The notes under the pieces are model-generated. The model ran no database searches and was not told the DNA's origin. It saw only the letters and a program-made list of their open reading frames with translations. From contig JAJRVE010000199.1 in NCBI GenBank assembly GCA_024277445.1, positions 1 to 33,809 on the forward strand: 33,809 nucleotides of DNA, given 5' to 3'. Position 1 is the first letter of the stretch. The number at the start of each line of letters is the position of its first letter. The DNA comes from Campylobacterales bacterium (lineage in GTDB: Bacteria > Campylobacterota > Campylobacteria > Campylobacterales > Sulfurimonadaceae). The translations under genes were made by a program, and so were the position numbers. Positions 8,168 to 16,546 of this stretch are shown in pieces.

Positions 8168-8488
8168 ATGTATTCAAAAATATATGAGAAAATTGATGCT
8201 GATCCTGTTTTTCATGAACTGGTTAAAAAGCGTCGTGCCTTTGGTTTAAAACTTTCAGCCGTAATGCTCCTGCTTTACTTTGCCTTTATCTTGACACTTG
8301 CTTATGCGCCACAACTTTTTGCGAGGGCTTTGTATGAAGGAAGTACCATGACGATTGGTATTCCGATAGCGGTGTTTATTATTATTGTAGCTTTTGTTTT
8401 GACAGGCATCTATGTGCGCCGTGCAAACAGTGAGTTTGATAGCATTTTAAACAAGCTTAAAGATGATGTAGGAGTCTCTCATGATTAG
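8168..8488 (+). CDS. yjcH: DUF485 inner-membrane protein (YjcH type)
   Basis: A small membrane protein of the DUF485 family, about 106 residues, with two hydrophobic helices (roughly 27-50 and 61-83) and charged ends. Members are nearly always encoded just before a sodium:solute symporter of the ActP type, as here, where the gene overlaps actP by 8 bp; the biochemical role is not established. Three start codons are stacked (GTG-ATG-ATG at 8162, 8165, 8168). GGAG at 8159-8162 is correctly spaced only for the last, so I choose 8168. Expression is presumably coupled to actP. Confidence 0.88.
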   Translation: MYSKIYEKIDADPVFHELVKKRRAFGLKLSAVMLLLYFAFILTLAYAPQLFARALYEGSTMTIGIPIAVFIIIVAFVLTGIYVRRANSEFDSILNKLKDDVGVSHD

Positions 8489-10124
8489 GTTTGTACTCTT
8501 ATTACTAGTGACATCATTACTCTCAGCAAGTGAAGCCTTAAGTGGTGAAGTGGAAAAACAACCCTTAAACATTGCCGCAATTGTGATGTTCGTGATTTTT
8601 GTTGGAGCAACATTAGGTATTACCTACTGGGCGGCAAAACGCACTAAAAGCACAAAAGACTTTTACACGGCAGGTGGTGGTATTACAGGTTTTCAAAATG
8701 GCTTAGCCATCGCAGGTGACTACATGTCGGCAGCCTCTTTTTTAGGTATTTCGGGGCTTGTTTACCTTAGTGGTTATGATGGTCTCATCTACTCCATTGG
8801 CTTTTTAGTAGGGTGGCCAATCATTCTTTTCTTGGTAGCCGAAAAACTACGTAATCTTGGCAAGTTTACCTTTGCTGATGTTGCTTCGTATCGACTGAAG
8901 CAAAAACCAATTCGTCTTTTAGCCGCCTTTGGGTCTATCGCTACCGTGACGCTTTATTTAATCGCCCAGATGGTGGGTTCGGGTAAGCTAATCCAACTGC
9001 TGTTTGGACTAAACTATGAAATTGCTGTTTTCTTAGTTGGCGTGTTAATGATCCTATATGTTACCTTCGGTGGTATGCTCGCGACAACATGGGTTCAAAT
9101 TACAAAAGCCGTTTTACTACTTTCAGGAGCCACCTTTATGGCAGTTATGGTCTTGATGAAGATGGGCTTTTCTCCTGAGAAACTGTTTGAGACAGCGGTA
9201 AGTATTCATCCTAAGGGTGAGGCTATTATGGCACCTGGTGGCCTGATTAGTGATCCTGTCTCTGCTATCTCATTGGCGATAGCACTGATGTTAGGAACAG
9301 CTGGTCTTCCCCATGTACTGATGCGATTTTTTACTGTCAGCAATGCAAAAGAGGCACGCAAGTCGGTCTTTTATGCTACCGGTTTTATAGGCTATTTCTA
9401 TCTCTTAACTTTTATCATCGGTTTTGGTGCTATCGTTCTTGTTTCTACCAATCCAGAATATTTGGCCTTAGGTAAACTCATCGGTGGTAACAACATGGCT
9501 GCGATTCATTTGTCACATGCGGTTGGTGGAGACCTCTTTTTGGGGTTTATCTCAGCAGTAGCTTTTGCAACGATCCTTGCAGTTGTCTCAGGTCTAACAC
9601 TGGCCGGTGCTTCAGCTATCTCACATGATCTATATGCAAATGTTTTTGCAGGTGATAGCCATTGTGAAAAGAGAGAGATGCAAATCTCTAAGATCGCTAC
9701 GGTAGTTTTAGGCATTGTTGCTATTGGTCTTGGTATTGCCTTTGAGGAGCAGAACATTGCTTTCATGGTGGGACTTGCCTTTGCCATAGCTGCGAGTGCT
9801 AACTTTCCACTACTTTTTTTGTCAATTTATTGGAAAAACTTGACAACACGTGGGGCGTTTATAGGTGGATCACTAGGCCTAGCAACAGCTGTCTTACTTG
9901 TGATCTTAGGACCGATAGTTTGGGTTGATGTACTAGGTAATGCGGAAGCTATCTTCCCCTACAAGTACCCAGCACTTTTTTCAGTGAGCGTTGCTTTTGT
10001 GGGGATCTGGTTCTTCTCGATTACGGACAAGTCGGAAGCTGCGAGCAGTGAACGAGTGGCGTTTAATGAGCAGTTTATTCGTTCAGAGACAGGTATCGGT
10101 GCTGAAGGTGCTTCCGATCATTAA
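8481..10124 (+). CDS. actP: Cation/acetate symporter ActP (sodium:solute symporter family)
   Basis: ActP imports acetate and related small carboxylates with a cation across the inner membrane. The 547-residue product begins with a cleavable-looking hydrophobic signal (about 1-18) and then shows roughly 13 hydrophobic segments. The SSS-family hallmark near the start of the transporter domain is present: [19 protein letters not shown], then [29 protein letters not shown] in the middle is also typical of ActP. It overlaps the DUF485 gene and is followed 139 bp later by acs, so the module takes up acetate and activates it to acetyl-CoA. ActP is more likely than proline or pantothenate transport because of these neighbours. 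Confidence 0.93.
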   Translation: MIRFVLLLLVTSLLSASEALSGEVEKQPLNIAAIVMFVIFVGATLGITYWAAKRTKSTKDFYTAGGGITGFQNGLAIAGDYMSAASFLGISGLVYLSGYDGLIYSIGFLVGWPIILFLVAEKLRNLGKFTFADVASYRLKQKPIRLLAAFGSIATVTLYLIAQMVGSGKLIQLLFGLNYEIAVFLVGVLMILYVTFGGMLATTWVQITKAVLLLSGATFMAVMVLMKMGFSPEKLFETAVSIHPKGEAIMAPGGLISDPVSAISLAIALMLGTAGLPHVLMRFFTVSNAKEARKSVFYATGFIGYFYLLTFIIGFGAIVLVSTNPEYLALGKLIGGNNMAAIHLSHAVGGDLFLGFISAVAFATILAVVSGLTLAGASAISHDLYANVFAGDSHCEKREMQISKIATVVLGIVAIGLGIAFEEQNIAFMVGLAFAIAASANFPLLFLSIYWKNLTTRGAFIGGSLGLATAVLLVILGPIVWVDVLGNAEAIFPYKYPALFSVSVAFVGIWFFSITDKSEAASSERVAFNEQFIRSETGIGAEGASDH

Positions 10125-10189
10125 AGGTGTAAGATTACTGAACCTGAAAGTTTTCTAAAGCCATTTCTCATTTCTATCGATTAATGGTA

Positions 10190-10216
10190 TATACTTTTTG
10201 CTTCGTTATCATAACG
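10190..10216 (+). promoter_or_regulatory. Candidate acs promoter with overlapping palindrome
   Basis: TATACT (10190-10195) would place the transcription start near 10202, and the perfect 13-bp inverted repeat CGTTAT-C-ATAACG lies at 10204-10216. A palindrome over the start site is a reasonable repressor-binding position. No regulator is encoded next to it, so the identity of any binding protein is unknown. Confidence 0.4.
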
Positions 10217-10263
10217 CCAATAAATTACATGTGCCATTACGTTGCACACATAAAAGGTTAATC

Positions 10264-12219
10264 ATGTCAGAAACTAAAACAATTTTCCAACCCAACCCTG
10301 AGTTTGCTAAAAATGCCAACATCGGTAGTATGGATGAGTACCATGCACTAATGAACAAAGCCAAAGAGAACTATGAAGGTTTCTGGGGCGATTATGCTAA
10401 AGAGAAGATCGACTGGATCGAGCCGTTTACTAATGTTCTTGATGAGTCAAACGCACCTTTTGTTAAGTGGTTTGATGGCGGTAAGCTAAATGTTGCAGCG
10501 CAGTGTATAGACCGTCACTTGGATACCCGTAAAAACAAAGCGGCAATTATCTTTGAAGGCGACCGTGGTGATGTTCAGACCATTACTTACCTTGACCTCT
10601 ACAAAAACGTTAACCGTTTTGCCAACCTTCTTAAAGAGGATTTCGGTGTTCAAAAAGGTGACCGTGTTGTTATCTATATGCCTATGATCCCTGAAGCGGC
10701 TTACGCAATGCTGGCTTGTGCACGTATTGGTGCTATTCACTCTATCGTATTTGGTGGTTTCTCTTCTGAAGCGTTGAAAGATCGCATCGAAGATGCAGAG
10801 GCTAAAGTTGTTATTACTGCAGATGGTGCTTACCGTAAGACAAAACCTTACATGCTAAAACCAGTGGTTGACGCGGCATTAGAAGGCGACACACCAGTTA
10901 AAAAAGTTCTTGTTGTTGAGCGTAACAACGAAGATGTAACGTGGGTAGCCGGTCGTGACTACTCATACAGCGAACTGATCAAAGACAAGTCAAGTAAATG
11001 TGAAGCAGAACCGATGGATTCTGAAGATCCTCTTTTCTTACTTTACACATCAGGTTCAACTGGTAAACCAAAAGGTGTTCAGCATAACTCTGCAGGTTAC
11101 ATCCTTTGGGCGCAGATGACGATGGAATGGGTATTTGACGTTAAAGAGAACGACACTTACTGGTGTACAGCCGATGTTGGTTGGATTACAGGTCATACTT
11201 ACATCGTTTATGGTCCACTTGCTATGGGTGCGACAACGGTAATGTTTGAAGGTGTTATTACACACCCAGATGCAGGTCGTCCTTGGGCAATGGTAGAAAA
11301 CCACCGCATTAACCAGTTCTACACAGCGCCAACAGCGATTCGTGTACTTCACAAAATGGGTGAGAATGAACCGGCGAAGTATGATCTTTCTAGTCTAAAA
11401 GTACTTGGAACGGTTGGTGAGCCTATTGATCCACCAGCATGGAAATGGTATTACGAAGAGGTTGGTAGCTCTAAGTGTGCGATTGTTGATACTTACTGGC
11501 AAACTGAGACAGGTGGTCACATCGTCTCTCCACTACCAGGTGCAACACCGATCAAGCCAGCTTGTGCAACACTACCACTACCAGGTATTATGGCAGAGAT
11601 CTTAGACCCTGCTACGGGCGAAATAGCTGAAGTAGGTGAGACAGGTTACATGTGTATCACAAAACCTTGGCCAGCGCAGATCCGTGGAGTTTGGGGTGAC
11701 GAAGAGCGTTATAAGAAGTCATACTTCGGTGATGTTCAAAAAGATGGAAAAGCTGTCTACTTTACAGGTGACGGCGCACGTTACGATGAAGATGGTTACA
11801 TTACGATCACAGGTCGTACTGATGATGTTATCAACGTTTCTGGTCACCGCATGGGAACAGCAGAAGTTGAAGCAGCGATCAAGAAGCACAACAATGTTGC
11901 TGAAGTTGCCGTTGTTGGTAAGCCACACGAACTAAAAGGTGAGGGCATCTTCGCCTACATCGTACTTAAGTCAGACGAGGGTGTAGCTGATGAGGTTGAA
12001 GAGGTCAAAGCGATTAACAGCATCATCAAAAAAGAGATTGGTAACATCGCGATCTGTGATGACATGGTCTTTGCACCAGGTCTTCCAAAGACACGTTCTG
12101 GAAAGATTATGCGTCGTATTTTACGTACTATTGCTAAGGGTGAAGAGGTAACACAAGACATCTCAACACTTGAAGATCCAAGTATTGTAGAAAAATTATC
12201 AAAGATGGTTCAGGGTTAA
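10264..12219 (+). CDS. acs: Acetyl-coenzyme A synthetase
   Basis: Acs activates acetate with ATP and CoA to acetyl-CoA through an acetyl-adenylate. I choose the ATG at 10264 ([11 protein letters not shown]), giving 651 residues, the family's normal length; an upstream in-frame TTG at 10198 would add 22 unconserved-looking residues, and an AGG precedes the ATG. Motifs are [11 protein letters not shown] (from Tyr261), [31 protein letters not shown] and [11 protein letters not shown] with Lys614, the lysine acetylated in regulated Acs enzymes. It lies downstream of actP, with a possible promoter of its own in the gap. Confidence 0.98.
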   Translation: MSETKTIFQPNPEFAKNANIGSMDEYHALMNKAKENYEGFWGDYAKEKIDWIEPFTNVLDESNAPFVKWFDGGKLNVAAQCIDRHLDTRKNKAAIIFEGDRGDVQTITYLDLYKNVNRFANLLKEDFGVQKGDRVVIYMPMIPEAAYAMLACARIGAIHSIVFGGFSSEALKDRIEDAEAKVVITADGAYRKTKPYMLKPVVDAALEGDTPVKKVLVVERNNEDVTWVAGRDYSYSELIKDKSSKCEAEPMDSEDPLFLLYTSGSTGKPKGVQHNSAGYILWAQMTMEWVFDVKENDTYWCTADVGWITGHTYIVYGPLAMGATTVMFEGVITHPDAGRPWAMVENHRINQFYTAPTAIRVLHKMGENEPAKYDLSSLKVLGTVGEPIDPPAWKWYYEEVGSSKCAIVDTYWQTETGGHIVSPLPGATPIKPACATLPLPGIMAEILDPATGEIAEVGETGYMCITKPWPAQIRGVWGDEERYKKSYFGDVQKDGKAVYFTGDGARYDEDGYITITGRTDDVINVSGHRMGTAEVEAAIKKHNNVAEVAVVGKPHELKGEGIFAYIVLKSDEGVADEVEEVKAINSIIKKEIGNIAICDDMVFAPGLPKTRSGKIMRRILRTIAKGEEVTQDISTLEDPSIVEKLSKMVQG

Positions 12220-12224
12220 TCAAC

Positions 12225-12249
12225 CCGTCATTCCGGACGTGATCCGGAA
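12225..12249. repeat. REP-like hairpin after acs
   Basis: CCGTCATTCC followed by a perfect hairpin TTCCGGA-CGTGA-TCCGGAA (12231-12249). The same 10-mer CCGTCATTCC recurs at 12975-12984, also leading into a hairpin, which suggests a dispersed repeat family. It starts 6 bp after the acs stop; no U-run follows, so termination is uncertain. Confidence 0.55.
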
Positions 12250-12309
12250 CCTGCAATGTTACAATTGTTTAGTATTTTAAGATTTTTCAAAGATGACCTG
12301 TGTCATCTT

Positions 12310-12382
12310 ATTCAACATTCAACATTCAACATTCAACATTCAACATTCAACATTCAACATTCAACATTCAACATTCAACATT
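12310..12382. repeat. Heptanucleotide tandem repeat (ATTCAAC)10
   Basis: Ten uninterrupted perfect copies of the 7-mer ATTCAAC (12310-12379) plus a partial ATT. It lies between the converging acs and ankyrin genes, 6 bp from the ankyrin stop codon and outside any credible reading frame. A run this perfect is expected to vary in copy number by slippage. Confidence 0.95.
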
Positions 12383-12385
12383 TAG

Positions 12386-12835
12386 TTATAGCATTCCCAT
12401 CATGCTCTGACGTCCAAACTTCTGTACCAACATCCCGGCAGTAGCACCTCTTGCATTGGCAATGCTTTTATCTGCACCTGCCTCTAGTAGGACTTTACAA
12501 AGCTCAGGCATGTCATCCATGACACACTCCATGAGTGGTGTCCAGCCTGGTGCGTCTGGACGGTTGATGTCAGCACCACTCTCTATCAGTTTTTGAACCA
12601 TCTCACGGCGGTCACGACGTATGCTGATGTGAAGTAGTGTCTCACCATATTTGTTTTGCATGTTAACGTCTGCACCCGCATCAACAAGTGCTTTAAACGC
12701 TTCATTGTCATCTTTATAGACAACATCGGCAAATACTCCGAAGATATCATCACTCTCTGGATGCGTGTCATAACCTTTAATACGCTCTGCGATTGCTGGG
12801 TCGATTTTTCCAAGTAGTTCTGTTTTAGTTGCCAT
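12386..12835 (-). CDS. Small ankyrin-repeat protein
   Basis: A 149-residue protein made mostly of ankyrin repeats, helix-turn-helix units that mediate protein-protein contacts. Repeats are visible from about residue 37: DVVYKDDNEAFKALVDAGADVN, GETLLHISIRRDRREMVQKL and GWTPLMECVMDDMPELCKVL, each ending in a GADxN/GADKS-type turn. I place the start at the ATG at 12835 (MATKTELLGKID) because AAGGA precedes it by 7 nt; a longer frame opens upstream to 12910 but has no such signal. There is no signal peptide, so it is probably cytoplasmic. The partner is unknown. It stands alone on the minus strand between acs and pyrF. Confidence 0.85.
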   Translation of the reverse strand: MATKTELLGKIDPAIAERIKGYDTHPESDDIFGVFADVVYKDDNEAFKALVDAGADVNMQNKYGETLLHISIRRDRREMVQKLIESGADINRPDAPGWTPLMECVMDDMPELCKVLLEAGADKSIANARGATAGMLVQKFGRQSMMGML

Positions 12836-12974
12836 CTGTCTATCCTTAATAGTGAAATATTTTGAAGAATTATAATACTTCTTGAGTAAATAGTTAGCGA
12901 CATACGTCAAGAAAATTGTAAGCTCATTTCATCACGGTTATAGAAACTATGGTCTATAATCACATTTATGATTT

Positions 12975-13015
12975 CCGTCATTCCTGTGTAGACAGGGACC
13001 AAAGGGAATACCCTT
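12975..13015. repeat. REP-like double hairpin before pyrF
   Basis: CCGTCATTCC (12975-12984, shared with the element after acs) runs into hairpin CCTGT-GTAG-ACAGG (12983-12996), followed by AAGGG-AATA-CCCTT (13002-13015). The second stem can extend outward with one mismatch. It occupies the 5' flank of pyrF, and nothing else is evident in this 250-bp gap. Confidence 0.5.
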
Positions 13016-13086
13016 GGGTAAATCCACTAGTTACTGCATTCGATTGTGTTTTAGCAAGGAAGAAATATCTATAACAAAGGCATATC

Positions 13087-13770
13087 ATGGAATTATGTGT
13101 AGCACTTGACCTTCCCACGATGGAAGAGAACCTAGCACTAGTAGAGAAGATCAAAAACTATCCTGTTTGGTTAAAAGTAGGGCTTCGTGCGTACATACGC
13201 GATGGTGAGCCTTTTCTCAAAGCACTTAAGGCGATTAACCATGAGTGTAAAATCTTTTTGGACCTAAAGCTTTATGACATCCCTAACACCATGGCAGATG
13301 CAGCAGAGTCCATCATGGGGCTTGGTGTAGATATGTTTAACATCCATGCCTCAGCAGGTAAACGCGCGATGAAGACAGTTATGGCACGTTTAGAGAAGTA
13401 TGAACAACGTCCATTGGTCTTAGCTGTTACTGCCTTGACATCATTTAATGAAGATGAGTTCAGTGCTGTTTATGGTGAGAAGATCGCGGCTAAGGCGGAC
13501 CAGTTTGCTAAAGACACTTACGAAGCAGGACTAGATGGAGTGGTCTGTTCTGCTTTTGAAAGCGCGTCTATAAAGTCAGTTACTTCTGAAAAATTTTTGA
13601 CACTTACACCAGGTATCCGTCCCTTTGGTGAAGATGCAGGTGATCAACAACGTGTGGCAACGGTGGAAGCAGCACATGAAGAGAAAGTAGACTTCATTGT
13701 AGTTGGTCGTCCTATCTATCAAGCAGAAGATCCTGCTGCTGTTGTAGCTAAAATTATAGAAAAACTTTAA
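13087..13770 (+). CDS. pyrF: Orotidine 5'-phosphate decarboxylase
   Basis: PyrF decarboxylates OMP to UMP, the last step of de novo UMP synthesis. The 227-residue TIM-barrel protein has Lys30 in VWLKVGL and the catalytic array [10 protein letters not shown] with Asp59, Lys61 and Asp64, and the phosphate-binding C-terminal segments [16 protein letters not shown] and [17 protein letters not shown] stands 7 nt before the ATG. It stands alone between the REP-like element and two tRNA genes; carB at the other end of the window feeds the same pathway but is not linked in an operon. Confidence 0.97.
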   Translation: MELCVALDLPTMEENLALVEKIKNYPVWLKVGLRAYIRDGEPFLKALKAINHECKIFLDLKLYDIPNTMADAAESIMGLGVDMFNIHASAGKRAMKTVMARLEKYEQRPLVLAVTALTSFNEDEFSAVYGEKIAAKADQFAKDTYEAGLDGVVCSAFESASIKSVTSEKFLTLTPGIRPFGEDAGDQQRVATVEAAHEEKVDFIVVGRPIYQAEDPAAVVAKIIEKL

Positions 13771-13785
13771 TTTACTGATTATTTA

Positions 13786-13815
13786 AGGTTCGTATTAGAA
13801 CCTCCTCTGTATAAT
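13786..13815 (+). promoter_or_regulatory. Hairpin and candidate -10 box ahead of the tRNA genes
   Basis: AGGTTC-GTATTA-GAACCT (13786-13803) is a 6-bp inverted repeat just after pyrF, and TATAAT at 13810-13815 is a good -10 box, 24 bp before the mature tRNA-Ser end. The hairpin has no U-run, so I do not call it a terminator. The -10 box probably drives both tRNAs. Confidence 0.5.
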
Positions 13816-13838
13816 CACGTTCTCTTTTCAAGCGCTAT

Positions 13839-13928
13839 GGACAGCTGGGTGAGTGGCTGAAACCACATCCCTGCTAAGGATGCGAAGGGGTAACCCTTCC
13901 GAGAGTTCGAATCTCTCGCTGTCCACCA
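13839..13928 (+). tRNA. tRNA-Ser (anticodon GCT)
   Basis: A complete class II tRNA: acceptor GGACAGC/GCTGTCC, anticodon stem CATCC/GGATG around loop CTGCTAA (anticodon GCT, reading AGC/AGU), a long variable arm AAGGGGTAACCCTT, T arm GAGAG-TTCGAAT-CTCTC and an encoded CCA end. The base before CCA is A, whereas E. coli tRNA-Ser has G. The gene is flanked by an 11-bp inverted repeat, TCTCTTTTCAA at 13821-13831 and its complement at 13931-13941, which could pair in the precursor. Confidence 0.97.
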
Positions 13929-13954
13929 CTTTGAAAAGAGACTTCTTTTAATAT

Positions 13955-14029
<75 letters not shown>

Positions 14030-14347
14030 CTTTCAATGACTCTTTTTCCTTTACTCGGCGTTATCAACTAACTCACATACATAAGTATGCTTCGTCAGTC
14101 TCTGCCTTGATTAAAGAAAAAATAGCCCTTGAAAGCTAGTTTTCAGGATATCTCTTATCTTATCGTTTGTACATAAGTATGCTTCCTCTCTATGCGCCGC
14201 GATAAAATCAAAATTGATGTGAAAAGTAAGCTTTTCTTTCGCCAATTCTAATTCGTTAATCTGTGGACAGATACGCTTGATGTAATCAGCTTGTAATACA
14301 ATTAGTGATAAAATATTTTTCTAAAATATAGCTAAAGAACTTTTCAT
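14030..14347. other. Intergenic region with a repeated hairpin motif
   Basis: About 320 bp between tRNA-Asn and the WecA-type gene without a credible frame. The 16-mer TACATAAGTATGCTTC occurs twice (14078-14093 and 14170-14185); in the first copy it forms the tip of a hairpin CATAC-ATAA-GTATG (14077-14090). Other stems are at 14129-14147 and GAAAAG-TAAG-CTTTTC (14221-14236). The promoter for the downstream gene probably lies in the AT-rich end near 14310-14335, but I cannot place it exactly. Confidence 0.55.
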
Positions 14348-15352
14348 ATGATTTTCGAATTTATCCTTATCTTTATTGTTGCCCTTGTTCTCATTAAGTT
14401 GATTATTAAAAATGCACTTAAGCTTGGTCTGGTGGATGTGCCTAATGAGCGTAGTATGCACACACGTCATCATCCTCGTGGAGCGGGGATAGGGATCTTT
14501 CTTGCTATTGCAATAGTGGAGCCATTTTTTGACTTTAGTCTATTGGCAGATCATTACTTAGTCTGTTTAGCGACGCTTTTTGTTTTCATTGTGGGTGTCT
14601 TGGATGATCATCAAGATACTTCACCAAACACTAAGTTTATTGTGTTGGCATTTGCTGCTTTGATGGTCTATTTTGATGGTATCGCTGTGACGACGTTAGG
14701 TACGCTGTTTGGTTTAGAGATCACCTTAGGGTGGTTGGCGTTACCCTTTACCGTGTTCGCTATTGTCGGTTTTACAAATGCACTTAACCTCGTGGATGGT
14801 CTTGATGGTTTGGCAGGTTCTCTGAGCATCGTCATCTTAATCGCACTGTTCAGCATAGGCTATAACAGTGGGGATTACTTTATGATGTTGCTCGCAGGTT
14901 CTTTTGTGGCTAGCCTTTTGGCGTTTATGGTTTACAACTGGAACCCAGCAAGTATCTTTATGGGGGACAGCGGTTCTCTGGTTCTCGGCTTTATTATTGG
15001 TCTCTTAGTCATCAGAGCAGCTGTTCACGTGCACCCAGTCACGGTCTTGTTTCTTATCGCCGTTCCACTTATGGACACCATTATAGTAATGGTTCGTAGA
15101 AAACGCCAAGGTAAGTCCATGTTTGAAGCAGACAAAACGCACCTACACCACGTTCTCTTCAACTTCTTTAACCAAGATGTTAAAAGAACAGTGGTCTTTT
15201 TAGCGATCTTACAAATTATGTACTCCATAACGGGTCTGCTAATCGTAGACAGCGGTAATCAGTCATTAAGCTTGGTTCTTTTTGGATTAAACACGATTGT
15301 CTTGTACTTTGTTTTTACGGAAATGTTACGACGACAAGTAATCGATAAATAG
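14348..15352 (+). CDS. wecA: WecA/MraY-family undecaprenyl-phosphate sugar-1-phosphate transferase
   Basis: A polyprenyl-phosphate N-acetylhexosamine-1-phosphate transferase, which starts polysaccharide repeat-unit synthesis by loading the first sugar on undecaprenyl phosphate in the inner membrane. The 334-residue polytopic protein shows the family motifs: DD at 86-87 in VGVLDDHQD, NALNLVDGLDG (144-154), FMGDSGS (204-210) and HLHH (265-268), the variant of the HIHH motif seen in the WecA branch rather than MraY. About ten hydrophobic segments are visible. The sugar specificity is inferred only. It heads the polysaccharide locus and its stop codon is 2 bp from the converging MazF-like gene. 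Confidence 0.87.
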   Translation: MIFEFILIFIVALVLIKLIIKNALKLGLVDVPNERSMHTRHHPRGAGIGIFLAIAIVEPFFDFSLLADHYLVCLATLFVFIVGVLDDHQDTSPNTKFIVLAFAALMVYFDGIAVTTLGTLFGLEITLGWLALPFTVFAIVGFTNALNLVDGLDGLAGSLSIVILIALFSIGYNSGDYFMMLLAGSFVASLLAFMVYNWNPASIFMGDSGSLVLGFIIGLLVIRAAVHVHPVTVLFLIAVPLMDTIIVMVRRKRQGKSMFEADKTHLHHVLFNFFNQDVKRTVVFLAILQIMYSITGLLIVDSGNQSLSLVLFGLNTIVLYFVFTEMLRRQVIDK

Positions 15353-15354
15353 GC

Positions 15355-15699
15355 TTAATTAAAATCCAAAATAGCTTGTACCTGTTGTTCAACAGCAATG
15401 AGTTCTTTAGTACTCAAAGAAGCAATTTTAGTGGGAAGTAGTCGTTTGACATCGATTGCACGTATTTGGTCACATAAAAGTTCTGATGTCTCTTGCAAGG
15501 CTTCTCTCCGTGTTACACGTAGCCGTAGTGGATAAGCATCATCAATGAGTTGTGTTGTCAGTGGGACGATAATTACCGTCGTATGGTCTATGTGATTTAA
15601 CATGTCGGTCTGTAGGATGAGAACAGGTCTTGTCTTACCGGGTTCATGACCTTTACTTGGGTAGAGTTTTGCTAGATGTATGTCCCCTCTGCTAAACAT
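15355..15699 (-). CDS. MazF/PemK-family endoribonuclease toxin
   Basis: A 114-residue protein of the MazF/PemK family, toxins that cleave mRNA at short sequences. RGDIHLAKLYPSKGHEPGKTRP at the N-terminus (shown here by its family pattern RGD...GHE..KTRP) carries the catalytic-type Arg24, and IIVPLTTQ carries Thr48/Thr49. Its start overlaps the stop region of the upstream RHH antitoxin by 8 bp, the classic antitoxin-toxin order. The C-terminus runs toward the WecA gene with only 2 bp between stop codons, so the two transcripts converge. The RNA target is unknown. Confidence 0.88.
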   Translation of the reverse strand: MFSRGDIHLAKLYPSKGHEPGKTRPVLILQTDMLNHIDHTTVIIVPLTTQLIDDAYPLRLRVTRREALQETSELLCDQIRAIDVKRLLPTKIASLSTKELIAVEQQVQAILDFN

Positions 15700-15934
15700 T
15701 TGTTAAGCCATCATCTAGAGTACTATCAAATTCTTGAATGGTTTTAATACCTTCTTCTCTAACCAACATGGATGCTTTTTTCATCTGCTCTTTCATCTTC
15801 TTCTTTTGCACGACAAGTTCATACTCACTAATAGAACGACGAATAAGTTCGCTTTTACTGAGATGTAACTGTTTTGCCAGTGCTGTGACTTTGTCAAAAA
15901 AACTGTCATCAGTTTTTAGTGTTATTGTTTTCAT
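15692..15934 (-). CDS. Ribbon-helix-helix antitoxin of the MazF-like toxin
   Basis: An 80-residue protein with an N-terminal MetJ/CopG-type ribbon-helix-helix: a beta strand KTITLKTDDSFFDKV followed by helices AKQLHLSKSELIRRSI. This fold dimerises on palindromic operators; the acidic C-terminal half should wrap the MazF-like toxin. GAGGAAA precedes the ATG by 6 nt. The next gene on the strand overlaps it by 8 bp. A strong promoter and an inverted repeat lie directly upstream, consistent with autorepression, although that is inference. Confidence 0.85.
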   Translation of the reverse strand: MKTITLKTDDSFFDKVTALAKQLHLSKSELIRRSISEYELVVQKKKMKEQMKKASMLVREEGIKTIQEFDSTLDDGLTNV

Positions 15935-15947
15935 ATCTATTTCCTCG

Positions 15948-15999
15948 TAAGTAGTAACTTTAGTATTACTATTTTACTTACTTTTGTGGATTTTGTCAA
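15948..15999 (-). promoter_or_regulatory. Sigma-70-type promoter and candidate operator of the RHH/MazF module
   Basis: On the minus strand TTGACA (15999-15994), a 17-bp spacer, then TAAAAT (15976-15971): a near-consensus promoter. An imperfect inverted repeat (15974-15983 against 15948-15957, 8 of 10 positions) covers the -10 box and the start site, and an inner AGTAA/TTACT pair lies within it. This placement suits an autoregulatory RHH protein. Confidence 0.65.
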
Positions 16000-16134
16000 T
16001 CAAGCACTTGTAAATTATAATATATTTATAAATGTTAGAATAAATTAATATAGATTTAATATTACTTTTTGTAATCTGTTCTTAGTTGAATTTGAAAGTC
16101 TCTTTTCAAGTTTAATAATAAAAAGGAGTCTAAA

Positions 16135-16371
16135 ATGAAATTTTTAGCATTTGTATCAGCATTAATGTTGAGTGTATCACTGTGGGCGGTCAATATAAAC
16201 ACTGCCTCTATCGAAGAGTTGTCAACTTTGCCAGGTATTGGTCAAGGTACTGCAGAGAAGATCGTGAAGTATCGTAAAGCACATAAGTTTAAGACTAAGG
16301 CTGATCTTATGGAGGTCAAGGGCATCGGAACTAAAAAGTTTGAAAAGATCAAATCAAAACTAAGTGTCTAA
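16135..16371 (+). CDS. Secreted helix-hairpin-helix protein (ComEA-like DNA-binding domain)
   Basis: A 78-residue protein with a short signal peptide (about 1-18, MKFLAFVSALMLSVSLWA) and a single ComEA-type domain, VNINTASIEELSTLPGIG then a second hairpin VKGIGTKKFEKI. The two GIG-centred hairpins contact DNA backbone. Such small periplasmic proteins bind incoming DNA during natural transformation in related bacteria, so a role in DNA uptake is plausible but not shown here. AAGGAG precedes the ATG. It stands alone between the TA module and tviB. Confidence 0.9.
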   Translation: MKFLAFVSALMLSVSLWAVNINTASIEELSTLPGIGQGTAEKIVKYRKAHKFKTKADLMEVKGIGTKKFEKIKSKLSV

Positions 16372-16445
16372 GTAGACACTCAAAAGTATAAACCACACAT
16401 CACAATAGCGAAGCCTGCATTTTCTGCAGGTGGGTAAGCTTTTTT
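16363..16445 (+). terminator. Possible terminator region after the ComEA-like gene
   Basis: Two stems: AGTGTCT-AAGT-AGACACT (16363-16380), which overlaps the stop codon, and CCTGCA-TTTTC-TGCAGG (16414-16430), followed nine bases later by six T residues (16440-16445). Neither has the ideal stem directly before a T-run, so intrinsic termination is only possible. Confidence 0.35.
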
Positions 16446-16509
16446 CCTCTATAAAACAACTTTTTTCTCTTTATTTCCTTCATTGAATAACTTTTTGATA
16501 TTAGCAATG

Positions 16510-16515
16510 TATAAT
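16510..16515 (+). promoter_or_regulatory. Candidate -10 box for tviB
   Basis: TATAAT, 31 bp before the chosen ATG at 16547. No clear -35 is seen. It lies just inside a longer possible open frame (from 16514), which supports using the downstream ATG. Confidence 0.45.
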
Positions 16516-16546
16516 GTGTTACAAATATAATTTTGGATTATTATTG

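Noticed and set aside
10198-10263. N-terminal extension of acs from a TTG
   Set aside because: It adds 22 residues outside the family length, lacks a ribosome site, and would run through the candidate promoter and palindrome.
12310-12382. CRISPR-like array
   Set aside because: The units are 7 bp with no spacers; it is a plain tandem repeat and no cas gene is nearby.
12256-12444. Plus-strand open frame reading through the ATTCAAC repeat
   Set aside because: Its middle is only the translated heptamer repeat and its end is antisense to the ankyrin gene; no ribosome site is present.
13786-13803. Intrinsic terminator after pyrF
   Set aside because: The 6-bp stem is not followed by a T-run; it was kept only as a hairpin near the tRNA promoter.
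14348-15352. MraY (peptidoglycan) identity for the WecA-type gene
   Set aside because: The HLHH motif, length of 334 residues and polysaccharide context fit the WecA branch better, and no mur genes are adjacent.
15738-15950. Plus-strand frame opposite the RHH antitoxin
   Set aside because: It has no ribosome site, and the minus-strand gene has motif, promoter and partner.
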